Assembly: GCA_013140775.1 (NCBI GenBank)
Contig: JABFSA010000094.1
Location: forward strand, 1 to 39,884
DNA: 39,884 nucleotides
Direction of reading: 5' to 3'
Source: Acidobacteriota bacterium
GTDB taxonomy: Bacteria; Acidobacteriota; Vicinamibacteria; Vicinamibacterales; UBA2999
Shown piece after piece: positions 32,000 through 39,059 of the stretch (position 1 is the first letter of the stretch; each line of letters begins with the position of its first letter). The notes below the pieces were generated by a model that saw nothing but the letters and a program-made list of their open reading frames with translations, was not told the DNA's origin and made no database searches. A program made the position numbers and the translations under genes.

Positions 32000-33561
32000 A
32001 GTTCCGGGGGTTCGGGATTCGGGATTCGAAGAGGAACCTTCGTTCTGGTGGGAATCGACTTCGGAACGTTCTCCTGACGTCCACCGCGCTGTTCGTCGCC
32101 CTTGGCGCTGGACATCACTTTACGGTTCACGCGCAGTCTGACGTCAGCGATGCCGACCTCACGGCAGCGAGTGGTCCGCGGGTCGTCCGTCTCGGCTCGG
32201 CGTCGGGTGCTGGCCGTCCTGTCGAGCTTCCTCTCGAGGTGTATGTGGCCCGTGTGCTCGCTGGCGAAGCGGAGCCTCGTGCCGCGGAGGGCTCGCAACG
32301 CGCCCTGGCCATCGCCATTCGCACATTCGCCATCGTCAATGCCGGGCGTCACGCACGCGAGGGTTTCGATCTGTGTGACAGCACGCATTGCCAGGTGCCC
32401 CGTGCCGCCACGGCCACGACACGACGCGCGACGCGTGCGACGACGGGCCAGGTTCTGACGCGGAACGGCACGCCCGCCGAAGTGTTTTATTCGGCGTCCT
32501 GCGGCGGATATTCCGAGAGCGCCGCTGAAGTGTGGCCCGGCGCCGATTATCCGTATATGCCGGCGGCGCCCGACGAGATGCACGCCGAGGATGCACCCTG
32601 GACGCTGGCGCTGACGCTCCGGGAAATTGAGCAGTCGCTGAGGGCGGCGGGGTTTCAAGGACAGTTGACTTCGATCAGCATCGACGGCCGGAATGTGTCC
32701 GGACGCGTGACCCGCCTGCGTCTCGCCGGGCTGCGCCCTGATTTGATTGCAGGGGACCGATTTCGCGGCGTCATCGGTGCGACCAGGGTCCGCAGCACGG
32801 CGTTCACGCTCGAGCCGAGCGGTGAGTCGGTCCGGCTGACGGGGCGAGGCTACGGGCACGGAGTGGGGATGTGCGTCATCGGGGCAGCGCGACGAGCCGC
32901 CCGTGGTGACAGCGCTGAAATGATCCTGTCGAAGTATTTTCCAGGTCTCGAGATCACTCGGCTGGCAGGCGCCTCAGCTCCTGCGTCCACCGCCAGGCCC
33001 GCGCCTGCGAGCATCCCGAGACCTGGGGCTGCTTCGATGTCTCGCGCTGGGATCGTGGTCAACGTCGGGGGTGCGTCTGGCATCACGGCTGATCAGCTGT
33101 TCCGCGTGGCGACGCAGGCGCACGACGACATGGTTGCCGCGCTTGGATCGTCGGTCGCTCCGATTAGCATTCGCGTGCACGAGTCGATCGACACGTTTCG
33201 AGCGGCGACGAACAAGCCATGGTGGGTCAGTGCTGTGTCCATCGACACGTCGATCGACCTTGTGCCGGCATCCGTCCTTGCCCAGCGAGAGGGTGTGGAG
33301 TTCACGCTTCGCACAGCGATGGCTGAAGTCCTTGTGGCCGAGTCGCTGCGGGGACGCCCGGCGTGGGTCCGGGTGGGTGCAGCCCGCTACTTCGGCCGCG
33401 GAACCAGAACCAACCAGGCATCAGGTGCCGTGCGTTGCCCATCCGATGCAGAGCTGAACCTCGCGGTGTCCGCGGCGGCGCAGCGCGACGCCGAGTCGCG
33501 GGCCGAGGCCTGTTTCGCCCGTGAGTACGCCCGCACAGGCGATTGGCGGGCGGTTCGATGA
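31963..33561 (+). CDS. SpoIID/LytB domain exported protein with degenerate C-terminal domain
   Basis: The frame opens at GTG 31963 or 31981, overlapping the SET gene end; no later in-frame ATG/GTG/TTG precedes the signal peptide (VLLTSTALFVALGAGHHFTV then HAQ). Residues around FRGFGIRDS come from a heptanucleotide repeat. The SpoIID domain is clear: LPLEVYVARVLAGEAEPRAA, EGSQRALAIAIRTFAI, FYSASCGGYSE, LTGRGYGHGVGMC. SpoIID is a lytic transglycosylase of spore cortex peptidoglycan; homologues outside spore-formers act on the cell wall. Glu in LAGEAEP fits the catalytic position. The C-terminal 190 residues recall gluzincin peptidase domains (RTAMAEVLVAESLRG, AWVRVGAARYFG), but the HExxH motif is absent, so that domain should be inactive. 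Confidence 0.85.
   Translation: MPLPARVHALAVEFRGFGIRDSKRNLRSGGNRLRNVLLTSTALFVALGAGHHFTVHAQSDVSDADLTAASGPRVVRLGSASGAGRPVELPLEVYVARVLAGEAEPRAAEGSQRALAIAIRTFAIVNAGRHAREGFDLCDSTHCQVPRAATATTRRATRATTGQVLTRNGTPAEVFYSASCGGYSESAAEVWPGADYPYMPAAPDEMHAEDAPWTLALTLREIEQSLRAAGFQGQLTSISIDGRNVSGRVTRLRLAGLRPDLIAGDRFRGVIGATRVRSTAFTLEPSGESVRLTGRGYGHGVGMCVIGAARRAARGDSAEMILSKYFPGLEITRLAGASAPASTARPAPASIPRPGAASMSRAGIVVNVGGASGITADQLFRVATQAHDDMVAALGSSVAPISIRVHESIDTFRAATNKPWWVSAVSIDTSIDLVPASVLAQREGVEFTLRTAMAEVLVAESLRGRPAWVRVGAARYFGRGTRTNQASGAVRCPSDAELNLAVSAAAQRDAESRAEACFAREYARTGDWRAVR
32003..32030. repeat. Heptanucleotide repeat copy 8 (reverse orientation) at the SpoIID gene start
   Basis: CCGGGGGTTCGGGATTCGGGATTCGAA lies 3 nt after the SET stop codon and inside the 5' end of the SpoIID-like frame, read as FRGFGIRDS. 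It separates the overlapping start codons from the signal peptide. Confidence 0.85.
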
Positions 33562-33564
33562 CCG

Positions 33565-33710
33565 GTCCGGCTGAAGCCGGACCCCACGACAGCGGGGCTC
33601 GGCTGAAGCCGAGCACTACGTTGGCTTGGCGCAAGGGTACTGGGTTGACCCGGCGTATTTCGTAGTGCGCGGCTTCAGCCGCGCCTCGTAGTGTCCGGCT
33701 TCAGCCGGAC
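33565..33710. repeat. Array of four GGCTGAAGCC-type hairpins
   Basis: Four perfect or near-perfect palindromes share a core but have different, internally complementary stems: GTCC..GGAC (33565-33582), GCTC..GAGC (33597-33614), GCGC..GCGC (33667-33684) and GTCC..GGAC (33693-33710). The first two contain GGCTGAAGCC and the last two GGCTTCAGCC, so the array is itself an inverted repeat with ACTACG/CGTAGT next to the inner pair. It lies in the 265-bp gap between the SpoIID-like gene and msrP. No T-run follows any stem. Confidence 0.9.
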
Positions 33711-33815
33711 CCTGTCGCGACTGGATCTCCAGGATGACGACCGAGGCCGGAGGGTCCATAATGAGATGTCGGGCGCCGGAGGTTCTCCGGGGCAACGCGT
33801 CTGAGCCACGAGGTC

Positions 33816-33821
33816 TATAAT
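33816..33821 (+). promoter_or_regulatory. -10 box TATAAT, 5 nt before the msrP start
   Basis: A perfect TATAAT is followed by TCGCC and ATG 33827. Transcription must start at or just inside the start codon, so the msrPQ message is probably leaderless. Confidence 0.6.
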
Positions 33822-33826
33822 TCGCC

Positions 33827-34774
33827 ATGCTCATCCGAAAGCCCGCAGACATTCCGTATTCGGAAGTCACTCCCAAGGCGCTGTATCTCCGGCGCAGGGA
33901 ATTCATCCAGACGGCCGCGGCTGGCGCAATTGGAGCCGCCGTGGCGCTCTCCCCACGCGAGAGCCGAGCCCAGGGCCGGGCCAAACTCCCCAACGTCCGC
34001 AAGAGCAGCCTGAGCGCGACCGAAGCGCCGAACTCGTACGACGACGCAACCGGCTACAACAATTTTTACGAGTTCGGGACCGACAAGGGTGACCCCAAGG
34101 CCAACGCGCAGCGATTCGTGCCGCGTCCCTGGTCGATCCGGGTGGACGGGCTGGTGAAGACTCCGGCGACGATCGATCTCGACACGTTCCTCAAGCCCTT
34201 TCCCCTCGAAGAGCGCATCTACAGGCTCCGTTGCGTGGAAGCCTGGTCGATGGTGATCCCGTGGGTTGGAGTGCCGCTCGCCGACGTCATCAAGAAGCTC
34301 GAGCCTCAGCCGAGCGCGAAGTTCGTGGAGTTCACGACGCTGCTCGACGCGTCGCGCATGCCGGGCCAGCGAGTGCCGGTGCTGCAGTGGCCGTACGTCG
34401 AGGGGTTGCGCATGGATGAAGCCATGCACCCGCTCTCGATTCTGGCCGTGGGGTTGTACGGTGAAACGCTGCCCAACCAGAACGGTGCGCCTGTCCGCCT
34501 GGTGGTGCCGTGGAAGTACGGCTTCAAGGGCATCAAGTCGATCGTGCGCATCCGGTTTACCGATCAGCAGCCCCGCAATTCGTGGCAGGTCTCGCAGCCG
34601 CGCGAGTACGGGTTTTACGCGAACGTGAACCCGGAGGTCGATCATCCGCGCTGGAGCCAGGCGACCGAACGCCGCCTGGGTGAGTTCCGGCGTCGGAAGA
34701 CCGAGATGTTCAACGGCTACGCTCAGCAGGTGGCCAGCCTCTACTCAGGACTGGACCTGCGCAAGAACTATTGA
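33827..34774 (+). CDS. msrP: Periplasmic methionine sulfoxide reductase catalytic subunit MsrP
   Basis: 315 residues from ATG 33827. The N-terminus holds a Tat signal ([20 protein letters not shown]), as expected for a molybdopterin enzyme exported folded. The molybdopterin fold (sulfite-oxidase type, YedY/MsrP) has the Mo-ligating Cys136 in [42 protein letters not shown] and [15 protein letters not shown] are typical of MsrP. The enzyme reduces methionine sulfoxide in periplasmic proteins, drawing electrons from the quinone pool through MsrQ. The msrQ gene overlaps the stop codon by 4 nt, so the two are translationally coupled. Confidence 0.95.
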   Translation: MLIRKPADIPYSEVTPKALYLRRREFIQTAAAGAIGAAVALSPRESRAQGRAKLPNVRKSSLSATEAPNSYDDATGYNNFYEFGTDKGDPKANAQRFVPRPWSIRVDGLVKTPATIDLDTFLKPFPLEERIYRLRCVEAWSMVIPWVGVPLADVIKKLEPQPSAKFVEFTTLLDASRMPGQRVPVLQWPYVEGLRMDEAMHPLSILAVGLYGETLPNQNGAPVRLVVPWKYGFKGIKSIVRIRFTDQQPRNSWQVSQPREYGFYANVNPEVDHPRWSQATERRLGEFRRRKTEMFNGYAQQVASLYSGLDLRKNY

Positions 34775-35367
34775 CACGTTTCAATCTGCTCCGTCGGGTG
34801 ATTTTCGCGGCCGCACTCGTTCCTGCGGCCGCGCTCGTGTACGGTGCGTTCACGAGCGGACTCACCGCGAATCCCATCGACTACATCACCGACGTCACCG
34901 GCACCACGGCGCTGACCTTCCTTGTGCTTTCACTGGCAGTGACTCCACTGCGCCGGCTGACGGGCAAGAACGAACTGATCAAGCTCCGGCGGATGCTCGG
35001 GCTGTTCGCGTTCTTCTATGCGTGCCTGCACTTCGTGACCTGGAGCGTCCTGGACTGGTTCTTTGATTTCGCCAGCATGGCCTCCGACATCGTCGAGCGC
35101 CCGTTCATCACGCTCGGTATGACCACGTTGTTGCTGCTGCTACCACTGGCGGTGACCTCCACCGCTGGAATGATTCGTCGGCTCGGCAAGCGGTGGCAGT
35201 TGCTGCACCGGCTGGTGTACGTGGCCGCGGTGACGGCCATCCTGCACTTCTGGTGGCTGGTCAAGGCCGATATCAGGGAACCGAGGTTATGGGCGCTTGC
35301 CTTGAGCGTGCTCTTCGGTTTTCGGCTGTGGTGGACGTTTCGAGCGCGGCTGTTGACGCGTTCCTGA
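34771..35367 (+). CDS. msrQ: Haem-binding membrane subunit MsrQ
   Basis: 198 residues from TTG 34771, which overlaps the msrP stop (TTGA). The ferric-reductase-like membrane protein has about six helices, including [48 protein letters not shown] and [17 protein letters not shown]. Conserved His in ACLHF, LLHRLVY and AILHFWW are candidate haem b ligands. [21 protein letters not shown]-like and [11 protein letters not shown] are family hallmarks. It delivers electrons from quinol to MsrP at the periplasmic face. Confidence 0.95.
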   Translation: MTRFNLLRRVIFAAALVPAAALVYGAFTSGLTANPIDYITDVTGTTALTFLVLSLAVTPLRRLTGKNELIKLRRMLGLFAFFYACLHFVTWSVLDWFFDFASMASDIVERPFITLGMTTLLLLLPLAVTSTAGMIRRLGKRWQLLHRLVYVAAVTAILHFWWLVKADIREPRLWALALSVLFGFRLWWTFRARLLTRS

Positions 35368-35405
35368 CGCAGCGCGCGCCCAGCAGATAGAGTGCCCGCC
35401 AGCCT

Positions 35406-35702
35406 CTATCGCTGTGCAGGAATTTCGGAGTACTCGTTCAGTTCGGTGTAGGTCGAGGAGCCGTTGTTGGTGTCGAGAGCGGATGCCGTCATCGGTTCCG
35501 GTGCGAACTCCTGCTGAGGCGTTGCTGGTAGATCGGTGAACCGCACGGCGTGCCCGGCCGCTGCGGATACGGCAGCCATCGGGGCAACCACCCTCGCGTG
35601 GCGATACCACCCGAGTACCACGACCCCCCACGCAAGCCAGATCGCCCAGCCGATTTTGACCTGCATCGACAGGTCGCCGAGCGTTGTCGCCATTTCAAAC
35701 AT
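35406..35702 (-). CDS. Small single-pass membrane protein, unknown
   Basis: 98 residues from ATG 35702 (ATG 35693 is an alternative). One hydrophobic helix, GWAIWLAWGVVVLGWY, is followed by a low-complexity tail rich in Ala, Thr and Glu (FAPEPMTASALDTNNGSSTY). No family is recognised. The gene follows the next membrane-protein gene upstream on the same strand by 21 bp, so they may be co-transcribed. It is convergent with msrQ. Confidence 0.55.
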   Translation of the reverse strand: MFEMATTLGDLSMQVKIGWAIWLAWGVVVLGWYRHARVVAPMAAVSAAAGHAVRFTDLPATPQQEFAPEPMTASALDTNNGSSTYTELNEYSEIPAQR

Positions 35703-35723
35703 GAGCCGATGTCTCCGTTCGGG

Positions 35724-36443
35724 CTAGGGCACCCACGCGAATGATGTACCCGCCGAGAGCGAATAGCGCGTCAGCAGCGTTTCAAAAATCGGCGCGCGGC
35801 GGCTCTCACGAGCCATGGCTTCGCGAAGCGCCTCATCGAGGTTGGTGTTCTTGTCCTGGTCCAGCACCAGAATGATCACGACGCGCCGCTGGTCCGATGT
35901 GTCCTGAGCCCCCTCTGTGGGCTCGTGGTGACCGACGTTGAGCTTTCGTACGGGAATGGGCTCAGAGACAACGCTTCGCACCCACGTGGCAATCTGATCG
36001 GCCCGGCGTGCCGCGCGACGTTCCTCACGCGCGCGTCCTTGATCGAACGACGCCCCTGCCGGAACTTCTTCCGAGCTGGCGCCGACGGCGATGATCTCCT
36101 CCGCCTCGCTCAGCACCTCTTTCATTTCGGGACTGAAGAACGGCTGGACGGATCCATCCTCGATGCGGTTCACTGAGTTCAGCCGCCACCGGAACTCATC
36201 CGAGAAGAGCAGGATGCGGAAGGACGCCGCGCGTCCTGAGGAGTCGGGCACATCTCGAACGACGATGTCGCGAATGACCTGCTTCGGTTTCGGTGGCACC
36301 TGGTCGGCGAGGGTCAGCTCCCTCGTGGTGGCCGACACGAGCCACACACTGAACGCCGCCAGTGCTGTCGTCGATACCGACCAGCCGAGCGAGTGCAGTC
36401 GTGAGCGCCATTGGCGAGGCGGAGGATAGGTCAGAGTAGCCAT
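35724..36443 (-). CDS. Membrane-anchored protein with OmpA-like C-terminal segment
   Basis: 239 residues from ATG 36443. The N-terminus is short and basic, followed by one membrane helix (TTALAAFSVWLVSATTREL), so the rest is periplasmic. The middle part, VIRDIVVRDVPDSSGRAASF, is unassigned. The C-terminal third (EERRAARRADQIATWVRSVV, VRKLNVGHHEPTEGAQD, DQRRVVIILVLDQ) resembles the helix-strand layout of OmpA/MotB-type peptidoglycan-binding domains, in which RRV closes the domain. The match is weak and the usual NR.L..R motif is altered. A role in cell-envelope anchoring is only a suggestion. Confidence 0.6.
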   Translation of the reverse strand: MATLTYPPPRQWRSRLHSLGWSVSTTALAAFSVWLVSATTRELTLADQVPPKPKQVIRDIVVRDVPDSSGRAASFRILLFSDEFRWRLNSVNRIEDGSVQPFFSPEMKEVLSEAEEIIAVGASSEEVPAGASFDQGRAREERRAARRADQIATWVRSVVSEPIPVRKLNVGHHEPTEGAQDTSDQRRVVIILVLDQDKNTNLDEALREAMARESRRAPIFETLLTRYSLSAGTSFAWVP

Positions 36444-36562
36444 AGGTCTTGTTGCCGGGGCAGTGCACGTACGCCGCCAGTGCGCGAGCGCGCAGACGTG
36501 GGCAGCCGCGTGACAGCGCTGCTCACGAAAATGGTGTGGGGCTGACGAGATTGGGGTCGAAG

Positions 36563-39007
36563 TTACCAGGCTGGGGTGGCGCTGGCCCCGGTGTCCGATG
36601 TGAAGGGGGCCCAGACGAGCGTCACGAGTCGAACCGTGATGTTGGTCTTCTTTGGCTTGAGTTGTTCCGTCTGGAGCGGTTCCGAGGCGGAATCGAAACG
36701 CGCCTCGATCGCGTCGGTTTCCGCGCGGAGCTGGGCATTGAGCTCCTCGAGTTGCTGCTGCGCGGCGCCGACGGTTTCTTTGGCGCGCCCGATGTCCTGC
36801 GACTCCTTGATGCTGCGCCCGACGCCGCGAGCCGCCGTGGTGGCACGACCGAGCGTTGACATGCTCACGGCCTTGCGACCGACGAGTGCGCCCAGCAGTG
36901 TCGTCCCGAACGAGATGGCTGTCTGAAGTGACTGCGACTTCGCTTGTTCGGACTCGCGGCTGACGGTCTGCTCGGCGCGGCGAACGCGTTCCTGTGCGGC
37001 AGCCACCTTCGGGGCATATTTCTGCCGCAGCTTTTCGACCATCGCATCGCGTGCTTCGCGCGACGTCTGCTGCAGCCGAATCCGAAAGTCGCGTTCACTT
37101 TCACCCGGGTTCGAGACGACGCCGGACTGCGAACGAAGGAGGTCCAGCGACTGACTCCCGTACAGCCAGGCAAGAAACTCCTTGCTCCAGGCATCCGGGC
37201 TCCTGGCTTTCACCACGTTGGCCGGCACATCGACAAACCTGGCGCCTGAAGCCGCAGCGGTCTCCAGATCCCCAGGCGCCAGGTCGAGAGAAACCGCCGC
37301 GTTCCAATCCACGGCCACAGGCCCCTCGATCAACGGCGTCAGCTGTGAGATGTCCGTGAGCGTGTCAATCTTCGACTTGGCGTCAACGTAGCGGACCTGC
37401 GCGGCTCCGTAAATCATGGGCCGATAGGTGAGCGTGGCGTTGGTTCCCCGCGCTGGAATGAAGTAGTGCGAGAGGCCGGCCGGAAGAATCGGAAGTTGTG
37501 TTGACGCGTCAGCGGTTCGATCGGTATTCGTTACCGGCGCGGCTGTCGAAGTGTGCGCGGTCTTCGTGACTGCGCGGTCTAGTGACTCCGGCGACTGCCG
37601 GTTCGCCATCAGTCGCTTGATCTCATGACGACCCAGCGGACCGCGCAAATAGGACAGCGCCCACCGGGACTGGAAGACGACCGGCGCATCCTCGTGCACG
37701 TTGTTCATGACGAAGGTGCGGCTGGCGAGGCCCGAGAGTGTCTGCTCCATGGACCGGCGGTCGAACGCGCGGCCGGTCGAGGTGGCGGATCCTTCGAGTC
37801 CGTCCAGCACCCGCGCCTTGTCCCGCTCCGTTTGAAGCCGGCCAAGGAACCATGTACCGGCGTTTGCCAGCCCTTTGTAGTCGAGGTCCACGGGATTTTG
37901 CGTGGCAAGCACGACGCCCACTCCGTACGCACGCGCCTGCTTGAGCAGTGTGAGCAGCGGCGCTTTCGAGGGAGGGTTCGCGACGGGAGGGAAGTAGCCA
38001 AAAATCTCATCCATGTACACGATGGCCCGCAGGCTCGTCGTGCCGGACTGGCTGCGCATCCATCCCACGACCTGATTGAGCAGGAGCGACACGAAGAACA
38101 TCCGCTCCGTGTCTCCGAGGTGGGCGATCGAACAGATTGAGACCCGAGGCTTACCTTCGGAGGTGTACAGGAGTCGTCCGATGTCGAGCGGCTCTCCCTG
38201 CATCCAGACGTCAAAGCCCGGCGCTGCAAGCAGATTGTTGAGCGCCATCGCGAGCGCGAAGCGATCCTGCGGCGGGAAGAAGGCGTCCAGATCCATGACG
38301 CCAACGCGGGCGACAGGAGGCGATTGGATCTGTTGAATGATGTCTGGCAGCGTGAGGTCCCGCCGCTGTGCCCACGCAGACTGAAAGATTGTCGATAGAA
38401 GGATATGTTCCCGGCTCTTGAGCGGGTCGGCGTCGAACCCCATCAAACCCAGCAGGCTTGTGGCCGTCGTCTGGATCCGATCGCGTAACCATTCAGTGTC
38501 GTCCGCGACCGGGGCCGGCGGGGCAGCAAACGACGCGACGATCGAGATGGGGACGCCTGCGGTGCTGCCGGGCGTGTAGATGGTGAAGTCCGCGGCGTTC
38601 TTGAGCCGCGCGATCCGGGCGCCATCTTGCCCCCAGTCAGCCAGCCCTTTCTTCCAGAGATTCGCCTGTTGCGCGGCGTAGTCGGTGACCGTCAGACCCG
38701 CACGCTGGCCGTCCTCCTCGTTGACCCACGGCGCGAAGTCCTCCGGCGCCAGATTGGGAAACGTGAGAAGGAGATTGCTGATGTCGCCCTTAGGGTCGAT
38801 GACGAGCGCCGGGACGCCATCGATGGCGGCCTCTTCGATGAGCGCCAGACACAGTCCTGTTTTGCCGCTGCCGGTCATACCGACGCAGACCGCGTGGGTG
38901 ACGAGATCTTTGGAGTCGTACAGCAGGAGGTCGCCCTCGGATCCCGCCTGCTGGGGGTCGCGGAGCCGGCCGAGGTAGAACTGACCGAGCTTTTCGAAGT
39001 CCTGCAT
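36563..39007 (-). CDS. HerA-like P-loop ATPase with C-terminal coiled coil
   Basis: 814 residues from ATG 39007 (GTG 39034 would start inside a hairpin and add nine residues). Walker A is GMTGSGKT (43-50), PALVIDPKGD is a HerA/VirB4-type signature and RAIVYMDEIFGYFPP is Walker B. TLLKQARAYGVGVVLATQNP and DLDYKGLANAGTWFLGRLQT complete the RecA-like core. The last 200 residues form a long charged coiled coil (RQKYAPKVAAAQERVRRAEQ, AKETVGAAQQQLEELNAQLR) with a hydrophobic patch between (SFGTTLLGALVGRKAV). This belongs to the HerA/FtsK ATPases that pump or translocate DNA or proteins. No nurA nuclease or defence gene is adjacent. The outer-membrane-protein gene lies just upstream. Confidence 0.85.
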   Translation of the reverse strand: MQDFEKLGQFYLGRLRDPQQAGSEGDLLLYDSKDLVTHAVCVGMTGSGKTGLCLALIEEAAIDGVPALVIDPKGDISNLLLTFPNLAPEDFAPWVNEEDGQRAGLTVTDYAAQQANLWKKGLADWGQDGARIARLKNAADFTIYTPGSTAGVPISIVASFAAPPAPVADDTEWLRDRIQTTATSLLGLMGFDADPLKSREHILLSTIFQSAWAQRRDLTLPDIIQQIQSPPVARVGVMDLDAFFPPQDRFALAMALNNLLAAPGFDVWMQGEPLDIGRLLYTSEGKPRVSICSIAHLGDTERMFFVSLLLNQVVGWMRSQSGTTSLRAIVYMDEIFGYFPPVANPPSKAPLLTLLKQARAYGVGVVLATQNPVDLDYKGLANAGTWFLGRLQTERDKARVLDGLEGSATSTGRAFDRRSMEQTLSGLASRTFVMNNVHEDAPVVFQSRWALSYLRGPLGRHEIKRLMANRQSPESLDRAVTKTAHTSTAAPVTNTDRTADASTQLPILPAGLSHYFIPARGTNATLTYRPMIYGAAQVRYVDAKSKIDTLTDISQLTPLIEGPVAVDWNAAVSLDLAPGDLETAAASGARFVDVPANVVKARSPDAWSKEFLAWLYGSQSLDLLRSQSGVVSNPGESERDFRIRLQQTSREARDAMVEKLRQKYAPKVAAAQERVRRAEQTVSRESEQAKSQSLQTAISFGTTLLGALVGRKAVSMSTLGRATTAARGVGRSIKESQDIGRAKETVGAAQQQLEELNAQLRAETDAIEARFDSASEPLQTEQLKPKKTNITVRLVTLVWAPFTSDTGASATPAW

Positions 39008-39015
39008 GGACCGAA

Positions 39016-39046
39016 CACCGTGCCGGCGGGCCACGCCGGCACGGTG
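39016..39046. other. Perfect 12-bp hairpin between the OMP gene and the HerA-like gene
   Basis: CACCGTGCCGGC and GCCGGCACGGTG are perfect complements around a 7-nt loop. The hairpin lies 13 nt after the stop of the upstream minus-strand gene and 8 nt before the ATG of the HerA-like gene. It lacks a T-run, so it may be a Rho-type or attenuating structure, or may hide the ribosome binding region of the downstream gene. Confidence 0.75.
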
Positions 39047-39059
39047 CGAAGGTAGGACT

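Noticed and set aside
33565..33710. Rho-independent terminators after the SpoIID-like gene
   Set aside because: None of the four stems is followed by a T-run on either strand, and the shared core with varied stems indicates a repeat family.
36444..36562. Unannotated small gene in the 119-bp gap upstream of the membrane protein at 35724-36443
   Set aside because: No open frame with a start signal and no repeat or hairpin of note; only GC-rich sequence that I cannot interpret.
36563..39007. HerA-like ATPase as part of a phage-defence system
   Set aside because: No nuclease, SIR2, NurA or other defence partner is beside it, and the neighbours are envelope proteins, so a defence role is not supported here.
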